A stretch of DNA of 64,000 bases from Dysgonomonas sp. PF1-14 (GTDB lineage Bacteria; Bacteroidota; Bacteroidia; Bacteroidales; Dysgonomonadaceae), in NCBI RefSeq assembly GCF_029892965.1, contig NZ_JARXWN010000001.1:248001-312000 (forward strand), in the 5' to 3' direction. How positions within the stretch are numbered: the first letter of the stretch is position 1; each line of letters begins with the position of its first letter. The notes under the pieces were generated by a model, which worked only from the letters and a program-made list of their open reading frames with translations, did not search any database and was not told the DNA's origin. The position numbers and the translations under genes were made by a program. Below are positions 17,410 through 25,421 of this stretch, one piece after another.

Positions 17410-18307
17410 TGTTTCTTCTTATAATTTTTATCTCTTGAATATTCTCTAGGGCTTCGGTATTATTACGACTACTAACATTAGACTCTAGTTTGTCGATCAT
17501 ACTTAAAACTGTTTGGTCGGTTTCTGCTTTTCTCAGATAGCCAAATACATTTAGTGGGATATAGCATTTGTTTTCGGTTCTCAGGTATCTGTTTATGTAG
17601 GTGTATATAAAATCGGAAAGTTCTTCTTTACAAAAGGTGAGAAAATAGTAACCGCACAATCTCCATTCATTGTAAATGATACAATTCCTTTTTTTGAATA
17701 AGGAGAACAAGGTTCGTATATCTTTTTCCGAAACTATTCCATAATCGGGAATTTTTTCATCAAAAGATAGCCCCCGATCGGGTATGTTGTTTACCCTCTC
17801 ATACGCGTTCACATATCTTTGAATACCCATTACCCATTCATAAAGCCCTTCTCTTTGAAGTAAGTCGTGTTTGCTTTTGCCAAGTGCAAATGTCCATTTC
17901 TTATATTCTTCTATCCGCTTTTCTATATTTTCTATAGCCTCTATTTCTTTTATTTTTTTGCAGGCTTTTAATAGGTCGGTCTTTGTAGATTCGTTTTTAT
18001 CGAATGAGAAAAGTTGGTAATTAAGGCCATCTTTATTTGATAGTACAAGGTAATACTGTGTGGTGTCGGGGACGAAGTGTGATAATTCGTCCATTACGAC
18101 TAATAATGGCGATGAACTCGCTTTGCTTCCGGATGAGTTCTCTATTTCGAAAAAGACGCTGTCGCCAAGCGTTTTTGAAACAGAGCAGACATAGTATTTA
18201 TCACTCTCGCAAACAACCTGGCTCAAAGATTTACGCACATAAGATGATGCGTAGGAATCCGCAGAGAAAAAGTAAATTGCTATGAGAAAATAGATTATGC
18301 GCTTCAT
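17402..18307 (-). CDS. Exported protein of unknown function
   Basis: A 301-residue protein with a clear signal peptide (MKRIIYFLIAIYFFSADSYA, cleavage likely after SYA). The mature part is rich in charged residues and aromatic residues, has several cysteines (VVCESDKYYVCSV near 32-44), and shows no motif I recognise. It heads an operon with the GNAT and P-loop genes and is preceded by a good -7 box at 18328-18335. Envelope location is inferred from the signal peptide only. Confidence 0.8.
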   Translation of the reverse strand: MKRIIYFLIAIYFFSADSYASSYVRKSLSQVVCESDKYYVCSVSKTLGDSVFFEIENSSGSKASSSPLLVVMDELSHFVPDTTQYYLVLSNKDGLNYQLFSFDKNESTKTDLLKACKKIKEIEAIENIEKRIEEYKKWTFALGKSKHDLLQREGLYEWVMGIQRYVNAYERVNNIPDRGLSFDEKIPDYGIVSEKDIRTLFSLFKKRNCIIYNEWRLCGYYFLTFCKEELSDFIYTYINRYLRTENKCYIPLNVFGYLRKAETDQTVLSMIDKLESNVSSRNNTEALENIQEIKIIRRNNE

Positions 18308-18327
18308 TTTTGTATAATATCCGTATG

Positions 18328-18335
18328 CAAATATA
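18328..18335 (-). promoter_or_regulatory. Bacteroidota -7 promoter box for the 18307-16378 operon
   Basis: On the minus strand TATATTTG matches TAnnTTTG exactly and lies 20 bases before the ATG at 18307. No clear -33 TTTG is seen at the right distance. Confidence 0.5.
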
Positions 18336-18345
18336 TCAGTTTATG

Positions 18346-18542
18346 TAAGAGCCTGTTTAAAATTTATACAAATATTTACTTATGTGATTTATTTACTTGT
18401 TTTCGTTCATTTTTAGTCTCTTTTTATCTGATTTTCCCTTTCTCTCAGTTCAAGTAGCCCGCTACTATCACTTCGTGAAAGAAAAAATCAATCTAAAAAT
18501 AGTTCTGAAAATCTGAACGAATAAATTTAAAACAGACTCTAA
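18346..18542. mobile_element. MITE-like element, 197 bp, with 22-bp terminal inverted repeats
   Basis: The ends 18346-18367 (TAAGAGCCTGTTTAAAATTT...) and 18521-18542 are inverted repeats matching at 19 of 22 positions. Both ends are flanked by ATG (18343-18345 and 18543-18545), which could be a 3-bp target duplication. The inside is AT-rich and non-coding, with two small hairpins (GTAGC/GCTAC and CACTTCGTG). Ends of the type GAGNCTGTTTNAAATTT are common on Bacteroidales insertion sequences and their non-autonomous derivatives (from memory). No transposase is present here. Confidence 0.55.
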
Positions 18543-18570
18543 ATGTACGAAAAAAGACCAAATGTTTTCT

Positions 18571-18578
18571 TATTTTTG
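18571..18578 (+). promoter_or_regulatory. Bacteroidota -7 promoter box for the flippase-like gene
   Basis: TATTTTTG matches TAnnTTTG and lies 20 bases before the ATG at 18599, just outside the right end of the MITE-like element. Confidence 0.5.
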
Positions 18579-18598
18579 TACACTGCAAATTATCAGTC

Positions 18599-19624
18599 AT
18601 GGAAAAGGAATCTCAGGGATTTAGCATCTGGAAAATACTCTTGCCCACTTTTATCGGATTGGGGGTAATTGTCTTTATGATGAGCCGTGAGTTCAATGTG
18701 GATGACCTGAAACAGATATCTGTAACCAACCAGACGGTTTTCTGGATATTCGTGGCCTTCTGTTGTATGCTGGGACGCGATATAGGGTTCATCATACGCT
18801 ACCGCTACCTCACCGAAAAGCAACTGTCGTGGAAGCAGTGTATCAAGATCACATTACTGGCTGAATTTGGTACGGCAATAACGCCTTCGGTGGTGGGAGG
18901 GTCTACAATGGCTGTCGTCTTTCTGGCAAAGGAGAATATAACGGTGGGGCGTAGTACGGCAATGGTTTTTGTAACCTTGCTGCTCGATGAAATGTTTTTT
19001 GTAGTCACCTTTCCGATACTATTACTGTTTATTCCGTTCCATACCTTATTCTCCGATACTACAGCTTTAGGCTCCAGTGTACTTATACTGTTTATAGTCG
19101 CCTACATTATCAAGATGCTTTTGTGTACCTTGCTGGTTGTCGGCCTGTTCTTTCGCCCGCAGGCTATACGGTGGCTGATTATAAAGATATTCCGTTTGCC
19201 GTTTCTCAGGCGATGGCACAGCAGTGCAGTGAAGGCGGGAGACGATCTGGTTGTCAGTTCGCGCGAGATAAGGGGGAAAACGTTTTCATTCTGGTGGCCT
19301 CTGATCGTTGCTACCATCTTATCGTGGTGTTCACGCTATCTGGTGGTAAACGCCTTGTTTATGGCTTTCTTTACAGTACACGACAATCTGCTGATATTTG
19401 CCCGTCAGTTTGTGATGTGGATTGTAATGGTAGTGAGCCCTACACCGGGAGGAAGCGGGTTCAGCGAATTTATATTTAAACAATATCTGAGCGAGTTTAT
19501 ACCATTGGCGGGAGTCGTTCCATTGATCATATTATTGTGGAGATTGTTTACCTATTACAATTATCTGTTTGTAGGTGCGCTGATCGTTCCGCGTTGGATA
19601 AAGAAATCGTTCGGAAAGAAGTAG
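18599..19624 (+). CDS. Lysylphosphatidylglycerol-synthase TM-region (UPF0104/YbhN-type) membrane protein
   Basis: A 341-residue integral membrane protein with about eight hydrophobic segments. The pattern LLAEFGTAITPSVVGGSTMAVVFL followed late by VVSPTPGGSGFSEFIF (both partly quoted) is the hallmark of the LPG_synthase_TM family, which includes the flippase half of MprF and many stand-alone proteins. The cytosolic aminoacyl-transferase half of MprF is missing, so lysyl-lipid synthesis is not supported; lipid or isoprenoid-linked transport is a guess. It is monocistronic, followed by a long repeat-filled gap. Confidence 0.85.
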   Translation: MEKESQGFSIWKILLPTFIGLGVIVFMMSREFNVDDLKQISVTNQTVFWIFVAFCCMLGRDIGFIIRYRYLTEKQLSWKQCIKITLLAEFGTAITPSVVGGSTMAVVFLAKENITVGRSTAMVFVTLLLDEMFFVVTFPILLLFIPFHTLFSDTTALGSSVLILFIVAYIIKMLLCTLLVVGLFFRPQAIRWLIIKIFRLPFLRRWHSSAVKAGDDLVVSSREIRGKTFSFWWPLIVATILSWCSRYLVVNALFMAFFTVHDNLLIFARQFVMWIVMVVSPTPGGSGFSEFIFKQYLSEFIPLAGVVPLIILLWRLFTYYNYLFVGALIVPRWIKKSFGKK

Positions 19625-19629
19625 AATGG

Positions 19630-20063
19630 CTGATTGTAATTTATTGAAGGAAAGTTTATCTATATGTCAGTTAGCAGTGATCAGTCAACAGTTAACAATA
19701 TAGGTGATCTTTGAAAAATTATATATTTAAAGTTTAAATATTGGAATTTCTGTCGGGTTTGTGAGGTTTTAGTTAAAAACTAGTGTACTAGATTATAGAG
19801 TTCTAGTGTACTAGAAATAGGAAAAATCAAACTAGCAAGCTAATAGACTATAAACTAATAAACTTGTAAGAAATGTGAGGTTTTAGTTAAAATTCACCTC
19901 ACCCCGACCCTCTCCAAAGTGAGAGGGGGTTGCAAAGCCTCAAAAGGGAACGAGTTTGTAGGGGCGAATCCATGTGTTCGCCCGAAAACAGAAAATAATG
20001 CTAGCAAGCTAGTAGACTAAAAAAACTAGTAAACTAGTAATGTTTGTCAGCTTTTAGTTAAAA
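19630..20063. repeat. Composite intergenic repeat, copy A
   Basis: The 457-base gap between the flippase-like gene and the esterase is a mosaic of short modules. TTTTAGTTAAAA occurs at 19767-19778, 19881-19892 and 20052-20063, each preceded by a TGTGAGG- or TGTCAGC-like word. Between them lie a CTAG-rich module (CTAGTGTACTAG twice, 19779-19820), a module with two hairpins (CCCTCTC/GAGAGGG at about 19908-19927 and GGGCGAA/TTCGCCC at about 19961-19983) and CTAGCAAGCTAGTAGAC. The segments from 19705 and from 19881 are closely repeated at 29159 and 29229. No coding potential is seen. Confidence 0.8.
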
Positions 20064-20081
20064 ATCTAATTTAAATAAGAT

Positions 20082-20903
20082 ATGAAAAAGTACTTAAGTT
20101 TATTACTGTTGGTAGCCTTGTCATTATCGGGGTTACAGGCACAAAGAGTAGATACCGTAACGGTATTGAGTAAGAAAATGAACCGGAATATCAAGAATGT
20201 GGTTGTTCTGCCGGAAGGTTATGACAAGGCATCCGACAAGAAATACCCTGTTGTTTATCTTCTGCATGGTTATGGAGGTAAATACGATACATGGGTGAAG
20301 GGTACGAAGAAATCGCTACCGCAGGATGCAACCCGTTTGCAGATGATTTTTGTTTGCCCCGATGGTCAGAATAGCTGGTATTGGGATAGTCCTGTGGAGC
20401 CGTCTATGCAGTTCGAAACCTATGTAAGCTCTGAGCTTATAAGCTATATCGACAGCCATTATAATACTGTAGCATCTCCTAAAGGACGTGCCGTGACAGG
20501 TTTCAGCATGGGTGGACATGGCGGTCTGTGGCTGGGCATCAATAATCCCGATGTATTCGGCGCCTGTGGATCGATGAGTGGAGGTGTAGATATACGCCCT
20601 TTTCCCAACAACTGGGAAATGAAAAAATGGCTAGGCTCATACAAGCAAAATACCAAAGTATGGGATGATCATACAGTTATTACCCAGCTGGATAAGATAG
20701 AGCCTAACACGTTGGCTATTATTATAGACTGCGGAAAAGATGATTTCTTCTTTCAGGTAAATGAGCAGTTGCACAAGGAAATGCTTTACCGTAATATTCC
20801 GCACGATTATATCATCCGTCCGGGAGGGCATACACATGATTACTGGAACAATGCAGTAGATTATCAAATGTTGTTTTTCTCCAAGTTTTTCAATCAAAAA
20901 TAA
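20082..20903 (+). CDS. Exported esterase, esterase D/S-formylglutathione hydrolase-like
   Basis: A 273-residue alpha/beta hydrolase with a signal peptide (MKKYLSLLLLVALSLSGLQA). It has the oxyanion region YLLHGYGGKYDTW (about 59-71), the nucleophile elbow GFSMGG with Ser142, an acid in CGKDDFF (about 218-224) and the catalytic His in GGHTHDYW (His250). This family cleaves acyl esters; feruloyl or acetyl esters of plant polymers are common substrates among exported members, but no carbohydrate domain is attached, so the substrate is open. It probably acts in the periplasm. Confidence 0.88.
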   Translation: MKKYLSLLLLVALSLSGLQAQRVDTVTVLSKKMNRNIKNVVVLPEGYDKASDKKYPVVYLLHGYGGKYDTWVKGTKKSLPQDATRLQMIFVCPDGQNSWYWDSPVEPSMQFETYVSSELISYIDSHYNTVASPKGRAVTGFSMGGHGGLWLGINNPDVFGACGSMSGGVDIRPFPNNWEMKKWLGSYKQNTKVWDDHTVITQLDKIEPNTLAIIIDCGKDDFFFQVNEQLHKEMLYRNIPHDYIIRPGGHTHDYWNNAVDYQMLFFSKFFNQK

Positions 20904-20904
20904 C

Positions 20905-20912
20905 TACCTTTG
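20905..20912 (+). promoter_or_regulatory. Bacteroidota -7 promoter box for the LuxR-type regulator
   Basis: TACCTTTG matches TAnnTTTG and starts 1 base after the esterase stop, 31 bases before the ATG at 20944. This suggests the regulator has its own promoter rather than relying on the esterase transcript. Confidence 0.45.
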
Positions 20913-20943
20913 ATTCCTATATGTGTCAAAAGGTTAGGGAAGG

Positions 20944-21594
20944 ATGAGCGATATAATAATATACGATAAGCAAGATATAACGCGGGTAGGGATGGAGGCT
21001 CTCTTGCAGGATACCAAGAAAGCCTCTTCTATCCAGCGTACTGAAAGTAAGTCGGAACTGATAAAACGGCTGGCTTCTTTTCCTGCTGCTGTTATCGTAT
21101 TAGACTATACACTCTCCGATTTTACAAGTGTAGACGAATTGCTGAATGTCGGTTACCGTTTCCCAGAATCGCGTTGGCTACTATTCTCTGACGAATTGAG
21201 CCACGATTTCCTGAGACGTCTTGTCTATAGCAGTGAAGCATTCAGTATTGTGCTGAAAAGCTGTGAGCTGAACGAGATAGATATGGGGCTGATACATGTA
21301 TTCAGAGGCGAACGTTTTATCTGTGGGAGGGTAGCCAATCAGCTATTACAATCACAAAGGCCTGTATCGGATACGGTCGATCATATATTGACAGCTACCG
21401 AAAAAGAAATACTGAAAGAGATCGCTTTAGGACATACCACAAAGGAAATTGCCGCCAATCGCAATCTGAGCTTTCATACAGTGATCACACACCGAAAAAA
21501 TATATTCCGCAAACTGGAAGTAAACAATGTGCATGAGGCTACAAAGTACGCCATGCGTGCCGGACTGGTCGATATGGCAGATTATTATATTTAG
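20944..21594 (+). CDS. LuxR/NarL-family response regulator
   Basis: A 216-residue cytosolic transcription regulator. The N-terminal receiver-like domain (about 1-120) has an acceptor-type Asp54 in IVLDYTL, but the acidic pair near the N-terminus is weak (YDKQD), so phosphorylation is plausible, not certain. The C-terminal HTH (about 148-216) has LTATEKEILKEIALGHTTKE and NLSFHTVITHRKNIFRKLEV (partly quoted), the LuxR signature. No sensor kinase is adjacent. Its TAG stop overlaps the stop of the convergent HhH gene (21591-21594). Confidence 0.9.
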   Translation: MSDIIIYDKQDITRVGMEALLQDTKKASSIQRTESKSELIKRLASFPAAVIVLDYTLSDFTSVDELLNVGYRFPESRWLLFSDELSHDFLRRLVYSSEAFSIVLKSCELNEIDMGLIHVFRGERFICGRVANQLLQSQRPVSDTVDHILTATEKEILKEIALGHTTKEIAANRNLSFHTVITHRKNIFRKLEVNNVHEATKYAMRAGLVDMADYYI

Positions 21595-22265
21595 TCGAAT
21601 GACAGATAGGGTTTCAACCTGACCAGATCTTTTTCAGTGAACTCATCCAAAAGAGACAGCCTGCTTACAGACTCTATATTTCCTTTACGCTCGCGTATAT
21701 CCACTATCACTTGTGCCTGTTTATAATTGATATAAGGATGGCTATTAAGTACCTTAAATTCTGCATTGTTAACATTAAGCCTCTTTGCTTTGGGCTGTAA
21801 TGTGATGTATGGCACAATGTCGCTGTATAGGTAATCGTCCATACCCCATACTTCTTTCAGTTGCTCCATGCTTATATATCCGCCAAGTGCCTCTCTGTAC
21901 TTTACGATCCTGTTGGCATATCCGCTGCCTATTTTGGGAATCTTCTTCAAGGCGGAAGTATCAGCGCTGTTTAGCTCTATGGTTTCTCCGGCTTTTAACT
22001 TTTCCTGATAGTGGTATTTGGTGTATGTTATTTTTTCTGTATAGTAGTCGGTCTGTGTTATTGGTTGCTTTTCGGCTTTGTCTTTCAACTCGGCTTCAAA
22101 TGCAGCAAATTCTTTTTCGAGTTCGCTGTTTTTCTCAGCCATACCATTAGTCTTTACAGGTTTGGTAATGATATATATACCTCCCGATAAGACAATAAGG
22201 ATGAGCAACAGTATGATGGCGATTTTATCCCCTTTCTGAAAATAGAAGTATTTTTTCCAGTTCAT
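21591..22265 (-). CDS. Membrane-anchored helix-hairpin-helix (ComEA-like) protein
   Basis: A 224-residue protein with a short cytoplasmic start, one membrane segment (about 15-33, IAIILLLILIVLSGGIYII), a charged coiled-coil-like stretch, and two helix-hairpin-helix units: IELNSADTSALKKIPKIGSGYANRIVKYR and LNVNNAEFKVLNSHPYINYKQAQVIVDIR (partly quoted). This is the layout of ComEA-type DNA-binding proteins and of many Bacteroidota HhH proteins of unknown role. DNA uptake is possible but unproven. It converges on the LuxR gene with a 4-base overlap of stops. Confidence 0.85.
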   Translation of the reverse strand: MNWKKYFYFQKGDKIAIILLLILIVLSGGIYIITKPVKTNGMAEKNSELEKEFAAFEAELKDKAEKQPITQTDYYTEKITYTKYHYQEKLKAGETIELNSADTSALKKIPKIGSGYANRIVKYREALGGYISMEQLKEVWGMDDYLYSDIVPYITLQPKAKRLNVNNAEFKVLNSHPYINYKQAQVIVDIRERKGNIESVSRLSLLDEFTEKDLVRLKPYLSFD

Positions 22266-22331
22266 TTTATCTATAGTGTAGGTCTTGGAAAATAAATCCG
22301 AATAATAGAGTGATCAAGTAATTATTTTATT

Positions 22332-22339
22332 TATTTTTG
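22332..22339 (+). promoter_or_regulatory. Bacteroidota -7 promoter box for the beta-propeller gene
   Basis: TATTTTTG matches TAnnTTTG, 35 bases before the ATG at 22374. Confidence 0.5.
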
Positions 22340-22373
22340 CCAAAGTTAATATTAATTTACACTTTACAGTACT

Positions 22374-24308
22374 ATGAAGACTAAACTCACTTTACTTATT
22401 GTATTTTGCCTTTGTGTGCAAAGTATGCAACTTTTGGCTCAACGAAAAGCCGATCAGATTATTCCTTTTGACCAAACAATCGAAACTATCCTTCTGAACC
22501 CGTTCACCGGAAGTGTCATCGTTAAGGAAAAAGATGCCGTACAGAGCTACGATCCGGAATCGAATAAAATAGAATGGAGAATTACAAAAGCCGAACTGAT
22601 AAAAGTAGATAAATTCGCAGATGTGGCAGAGATGGCCGATCTGGGGCTGAGTCTGGCTAATGCGGATTTTAGTAAGTTGCTGGAAAGCAAGAAAGACGAG
22701 ATCAGATTCATTCCTAATTCTCCTTTTGTTTCGCTGAATATTGAAGGAATAGACATTATTATCAATTCTACTGACGGGAAGGTTGTCTTCAATTCGGGCA
22801 ATCTTGGATACAGCCTTCTGCAATCCGAATATATGCCATATGATAAGGCTTTCCTGCTGACAGTGGTAAATAAAAATCAGTATGGCTGTGTATATTACGA
22901 TCTGGTATCGGGTACTCAGAAATGGATGACTGAGTTGGCATCTATGGATTCGTTCCTGAAATCGCTGGGCAGCCTCCTTACCTTCTGGAAAGAAAGCGAT
23001 AATCCGCAGGATAAGGTTTTTACAACAGACAATAATATATTCGCATCTATAAACGGTACGCTGTATAATCTGGCGAAGAATGATGGAAAACTTTTGTGGC
23101 AGACAGACTTTAAAGTAACGGATTTTATCCTGTCCGATAATCTGGCAAATGTGATTACAATGCGCAAATCAGGCAACCTGTTTTCATCTAAAGTAGCCCT
23201 TAACCTGTTAGATGCAAATACGGGAAATAAACTGTGGAAAGATGATATTACTACCAAATATATATCGTATATCGAAGATGCAGGCGATAAGGTGCTGGTA
23301 GCACATGCCAGCGGATTCAACTTTTATTCGTATGCAGATGGAAAGAAAGTTTGGAAAAAGGATGCTAAAGGGAATAAGATCAAACAGGTGATACCTGTAG
23401 GTGACGACTATCTGTATGTAGCAGATAAGGAAATGAACCTTATTGACAAAAATGGAGCTAACAAATGGAAGAAGTTTATTGAGATCTGCGATAATGACGA
23501 GGACGAAGTATATTACCTTGGTAAAGTTGATAACAACAGAGTATTTTATCTGACAGATACTTATGGTAATATGGTGGACTATACTACCGGAAAGAAAATC
23601 TGGAAGAAGAATATAGAGTTCGATAAGAAACGTCCGTTGCTATACAGTTACGACGAAAATAAGAACGTTTATCTGGCATACAACGATAAGAAGCTTTACC
23701 GTTTCGACCCGAATGCAAAATCGGAAGACAAACCCGAAGCTTTTGCCAAGCTAAAAGAGATAAAAGACGACAAGACTATGTCGAATATCGAACTGTTCGA
23801 TTGGGGTGTTTCCTTGGTTGGAGAGAATGATGTGATCGGCGTTTCTTTTGATGGCGAGACTAAGTATCACCGCATTTATAAAGATCCGGGAGCAAAGAAA
23901 CGTAATATGTTTGCGATAGGACGAACTGTTGCCTCACTGGGTTCTACTGCACTTGCAGGAACAAGAGCTACGCAAATGTTTGGTAATATGGGTAAGGGGC
24001 AGGGGCCGTCTACAGCCGATAAAGCTATAATAGGGGGTGCCAGTGCAATGGCAGGAATAGTAAACAATTCGGCATTGGATAAGTATCAACAACGTTTCTT
24101 AGCTCTCAAAGCGAATAACGAGTACGCATTTGTAATGGATAGAGCAGAAGGTGGCGGAGTGCAACTGGTTAAAGTCCGTAAGAATGATGGTGAAGAAGTT
24201 GATAAAATACTTGTAGATAATGAGAAGCCTATATATGAGGTAGATCCTGTTTCCGATAATGTATATTATGTGAAAGGAAAGGAAATGTGGGTATATAGCA
24301 AGAAATGA
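22374..24308 (+). CDS. Exported PQQ-like beta-propeller protein
   Basis: A 644-residue protein with a signal peptide (MKTKLTLLIVFCLCVQSMQLLAQ). The mature part has recurring blade motifs of the PQQ-enzyme/BamB type, such as GTQKWMTEL, DGKLLWQTDF, TGNKLWKDDI, DGKKVWKKDA and TGKKIWKKNI, so it is most likely a seven- or eight-bladed propeller. The last 150 residues leave the repeat pattern and include a Gly/Ala-rich stretch (TVASLGSTALAGTRATQMFG). No catalytic site is visible, so a binding or scaffold role in the periplasm is likely. A terminator follows. Confidence 0.82.
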   Translation: MKTKLTLLIVFCLCVQSMQLLAQRKADQIIPFDQTIETILLNPFTGSVIVKEKDAVQSYDPESNKIEWRITKAELIKVDKFADVAEMADLGLSLANADFSKLLESKKDEIRFIPNSPFVSLNIEGIDIIINSTDGKVVFNSGNLGYSLLQSEYMPYDKAFLLTVVNKNQYGCVYYDLVSGTQKWMTELASMDSFLKSLGSLLTFWKESDNPQDKVFTTDNNIFASINGTLYNLAKNDGKLLWQTDFKVTDFILSDNLANVITMRKSGNLFSSKVALNLLDANTGNKLWKDDITTKYISYIEDAGDKVLVAHASGFNFYSYADGKKVWKKDAKGNKIKQVIPVGDDYLYVADKEMNLIDKNGANKWKKFIEICDNDEDEVYYLGKVDNNRVFYLTDTYGNMVDYTTGKKIWKKNIEFDKKRPLLYSYDENKNVYLAYNDKKLYRFDPNAKSEDKPEAFAKLKEIKDDKTMSNIELFDWGVSLVGENDVIGVSFDGETKYHRIYKDPGAKKRNMFAIGRTVASLGSTALAGTRATQMFGNMGKGQGPSTADKAIIGGASAMAGIVNNSALDKYQQRFLALKANNEYAFVMDRAEGGGVQLVKVRKNDGEEVDKILVDNEKPIYEVDPVSDNVYYVKGKEMWVYSKK

Positions 24309-24312
24309 TAGT

Positions 24313-24347
24313 AAAAGAGCGGCTCTCATACGAAAGCCGCTCTTTTT
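24313..24347. terminator. Bidirectional terminator between the beta-propeller gene and trxB
   Basis: AAAAGAGCGGCT (24313-24324) pairs with AGCCGCTCTTTT (24335-24346), with T-runs on both strands. It lies 5 bases after the plus-strand stop and 22 bases from the trxB stop, serving both convergent genes. Confidence 0.9.
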
Positions 24348-24368
24348 ATATTATAAGAGAAGAATTAA

Positions 24369-25310
24369 TTACAATCCTTTTTCGCTCAGGTATCTTTCGG
24401 CTTCTATAGCTGCCTGACAACCGCTTCCCGCTGCTGTGATAGCCTGACGATAATGTGGGTCGGCAACGTCTCCGGCTGCAAATACACCTTCTATACATGT
24501 TCTCGGTGTACCCGGAGTAGTAAGGATATAACCTACCGAATCGAGGTTCAGTTGGTCTTTGAATATATCGGTATTCGGACTATGTCCTATGGCTAGGAAG
24601 AATCCGTCTATCTTGATGTCGAATTTTTCTTCGTTCGGTTCGCCCATGTGTTTTACAATGTGTGCACCTTCTACACCATTGTCCCCGAAGAGGCCTACAG
24701 CATTACATTCAAACAATACCTCTATCTTAGGGTTTTGCATTGCTCTGTCCTGCATTACTTTCGATGCACGAAGGTATGGCTTGCGTACGATCAGATATAC
24801 TTTCTCAGCCAGTCCTGACAAGTAGATAGCTTCTTCGCAGGCTGTGTCTCCACCTCCTACTACGGCTACTACCTTTTTGCGGTAGAAGAATCCGTCGCAG
24901 GTAGCACAGGCCGATACCCCCATCCCTGCATATTTGGCTTCATCGGGCAGTCCCAGATATTTGGCGCTGGCTCCGGTGGCAATGATTACCGTATCGGTCT
25001 CTATTGTCTTTTCTCCGTCGATCACTACCTTTCGTGGATAAGCAGTGAAGTCGACAGCAGTGGCTATACCGAAACGGATATCAGCACCGAAACGGATAGC
25101 TTGTTTTTTCAGGTCTTCCATCAGTTCGGTTCCTGTAATTCCTTCCGGATATCCGGGAAAGTTTTCTACCTCAGTAGTAGTTGTTAATTGTCCTCCGGGC
25201 TGAATGCCTTCATACAATACAGGGGCAAGGTTAGCCCGCGACGCATAGATAGCGGCAGTATAACCGGCAGGTCCTGAACCGATGATCAGGCAGCGTACTT
25301 TTTCATTCAT
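24369..25310 (-). CDS. trxB: Thioredoxin reductase
   Basis: This FAD enzyme reduces thioredoxin with NADPH in the cytosol. The 313-residue protein has the FAD-binding GSGPAG loop (11-16), the redox pair CATC (Cys135, Cys138), a second nucleotide fold (VVGGGDTACEEAIYL) and the C-terminal FAD site (GVFAAGDVADPHYRQA). Length is normal. It lies downstream of lolA and ftsK on the same strand, a neighbourhood common in this phylum, and has its own good promoter at 25346-25376. Confidence 0.97.
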   Translation of the reverse strand: MNEKVRCLIIGSGPAGYTAAIYASRANLAPVLYEGIQPGGQLTTTTEVENFPGYPEGITGTELMEDLKKQAIRFGADIRFGIATAVDFTAYPRKVVIDGEKTIETDTVIIATGASAKYLGLPDEAKYAGMGVSACATCDGFFYRKKVVAVVGGGDTACEEAIYLSGLAEKVYLIVRKPYLRASKVMQDRAMQNPKIEVLFECNAVGLFGDNGVEGAHIVKHMGEPNEEKFDIKIDGFFLAIGHSPNTDIFKDQLNLDSVGYILTTPGTPRTCIEGVFAAGDVADPHYRQAITAAGSGCQAAIEAERYLSEKGL

Positions 25311-25345
25311 ATCGTAAGATTTATATGTTTTGTTTATATTTAGTG

Positions 25346-25376
25346 CAAATATATAGAAAATACTTATCGAGTCAAA
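25346..25376 (-). promoter_or_regulatory. Promoter of trxB
   Basis: On the minus strand the -33 element TTTG (25376-25373) and the -7 box TATATTTG (25353-25346) are 19 bases apart, the best promoter match in this part of the window. The -7 box ends 35 bases before the trxB ATG. Confidence 0.65.
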
Positions 25377-25421
25377 GCATAGGTGTTTCTTATTTTTTAT
25401 AGAAACATAAACAGAATCTAT

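Noticed and set aside
18599-19624. MprF lysyl-phosphatidylglycerol synthase
   Set aside because: Only the membrane half is present; the catalytic aminoacyl-transferase domain is missing.
19630-20063. Possible CRISPR or integron array in the punctuated repeat
   Set aside because: The TTTTAGTTAAAA units are only 12 bases, spacing varies between 114 and 218 bases, modules contain repeats themselves, and there is no cas gene, integrase or attC-like pairing. A modular palindromic repeat fits better.
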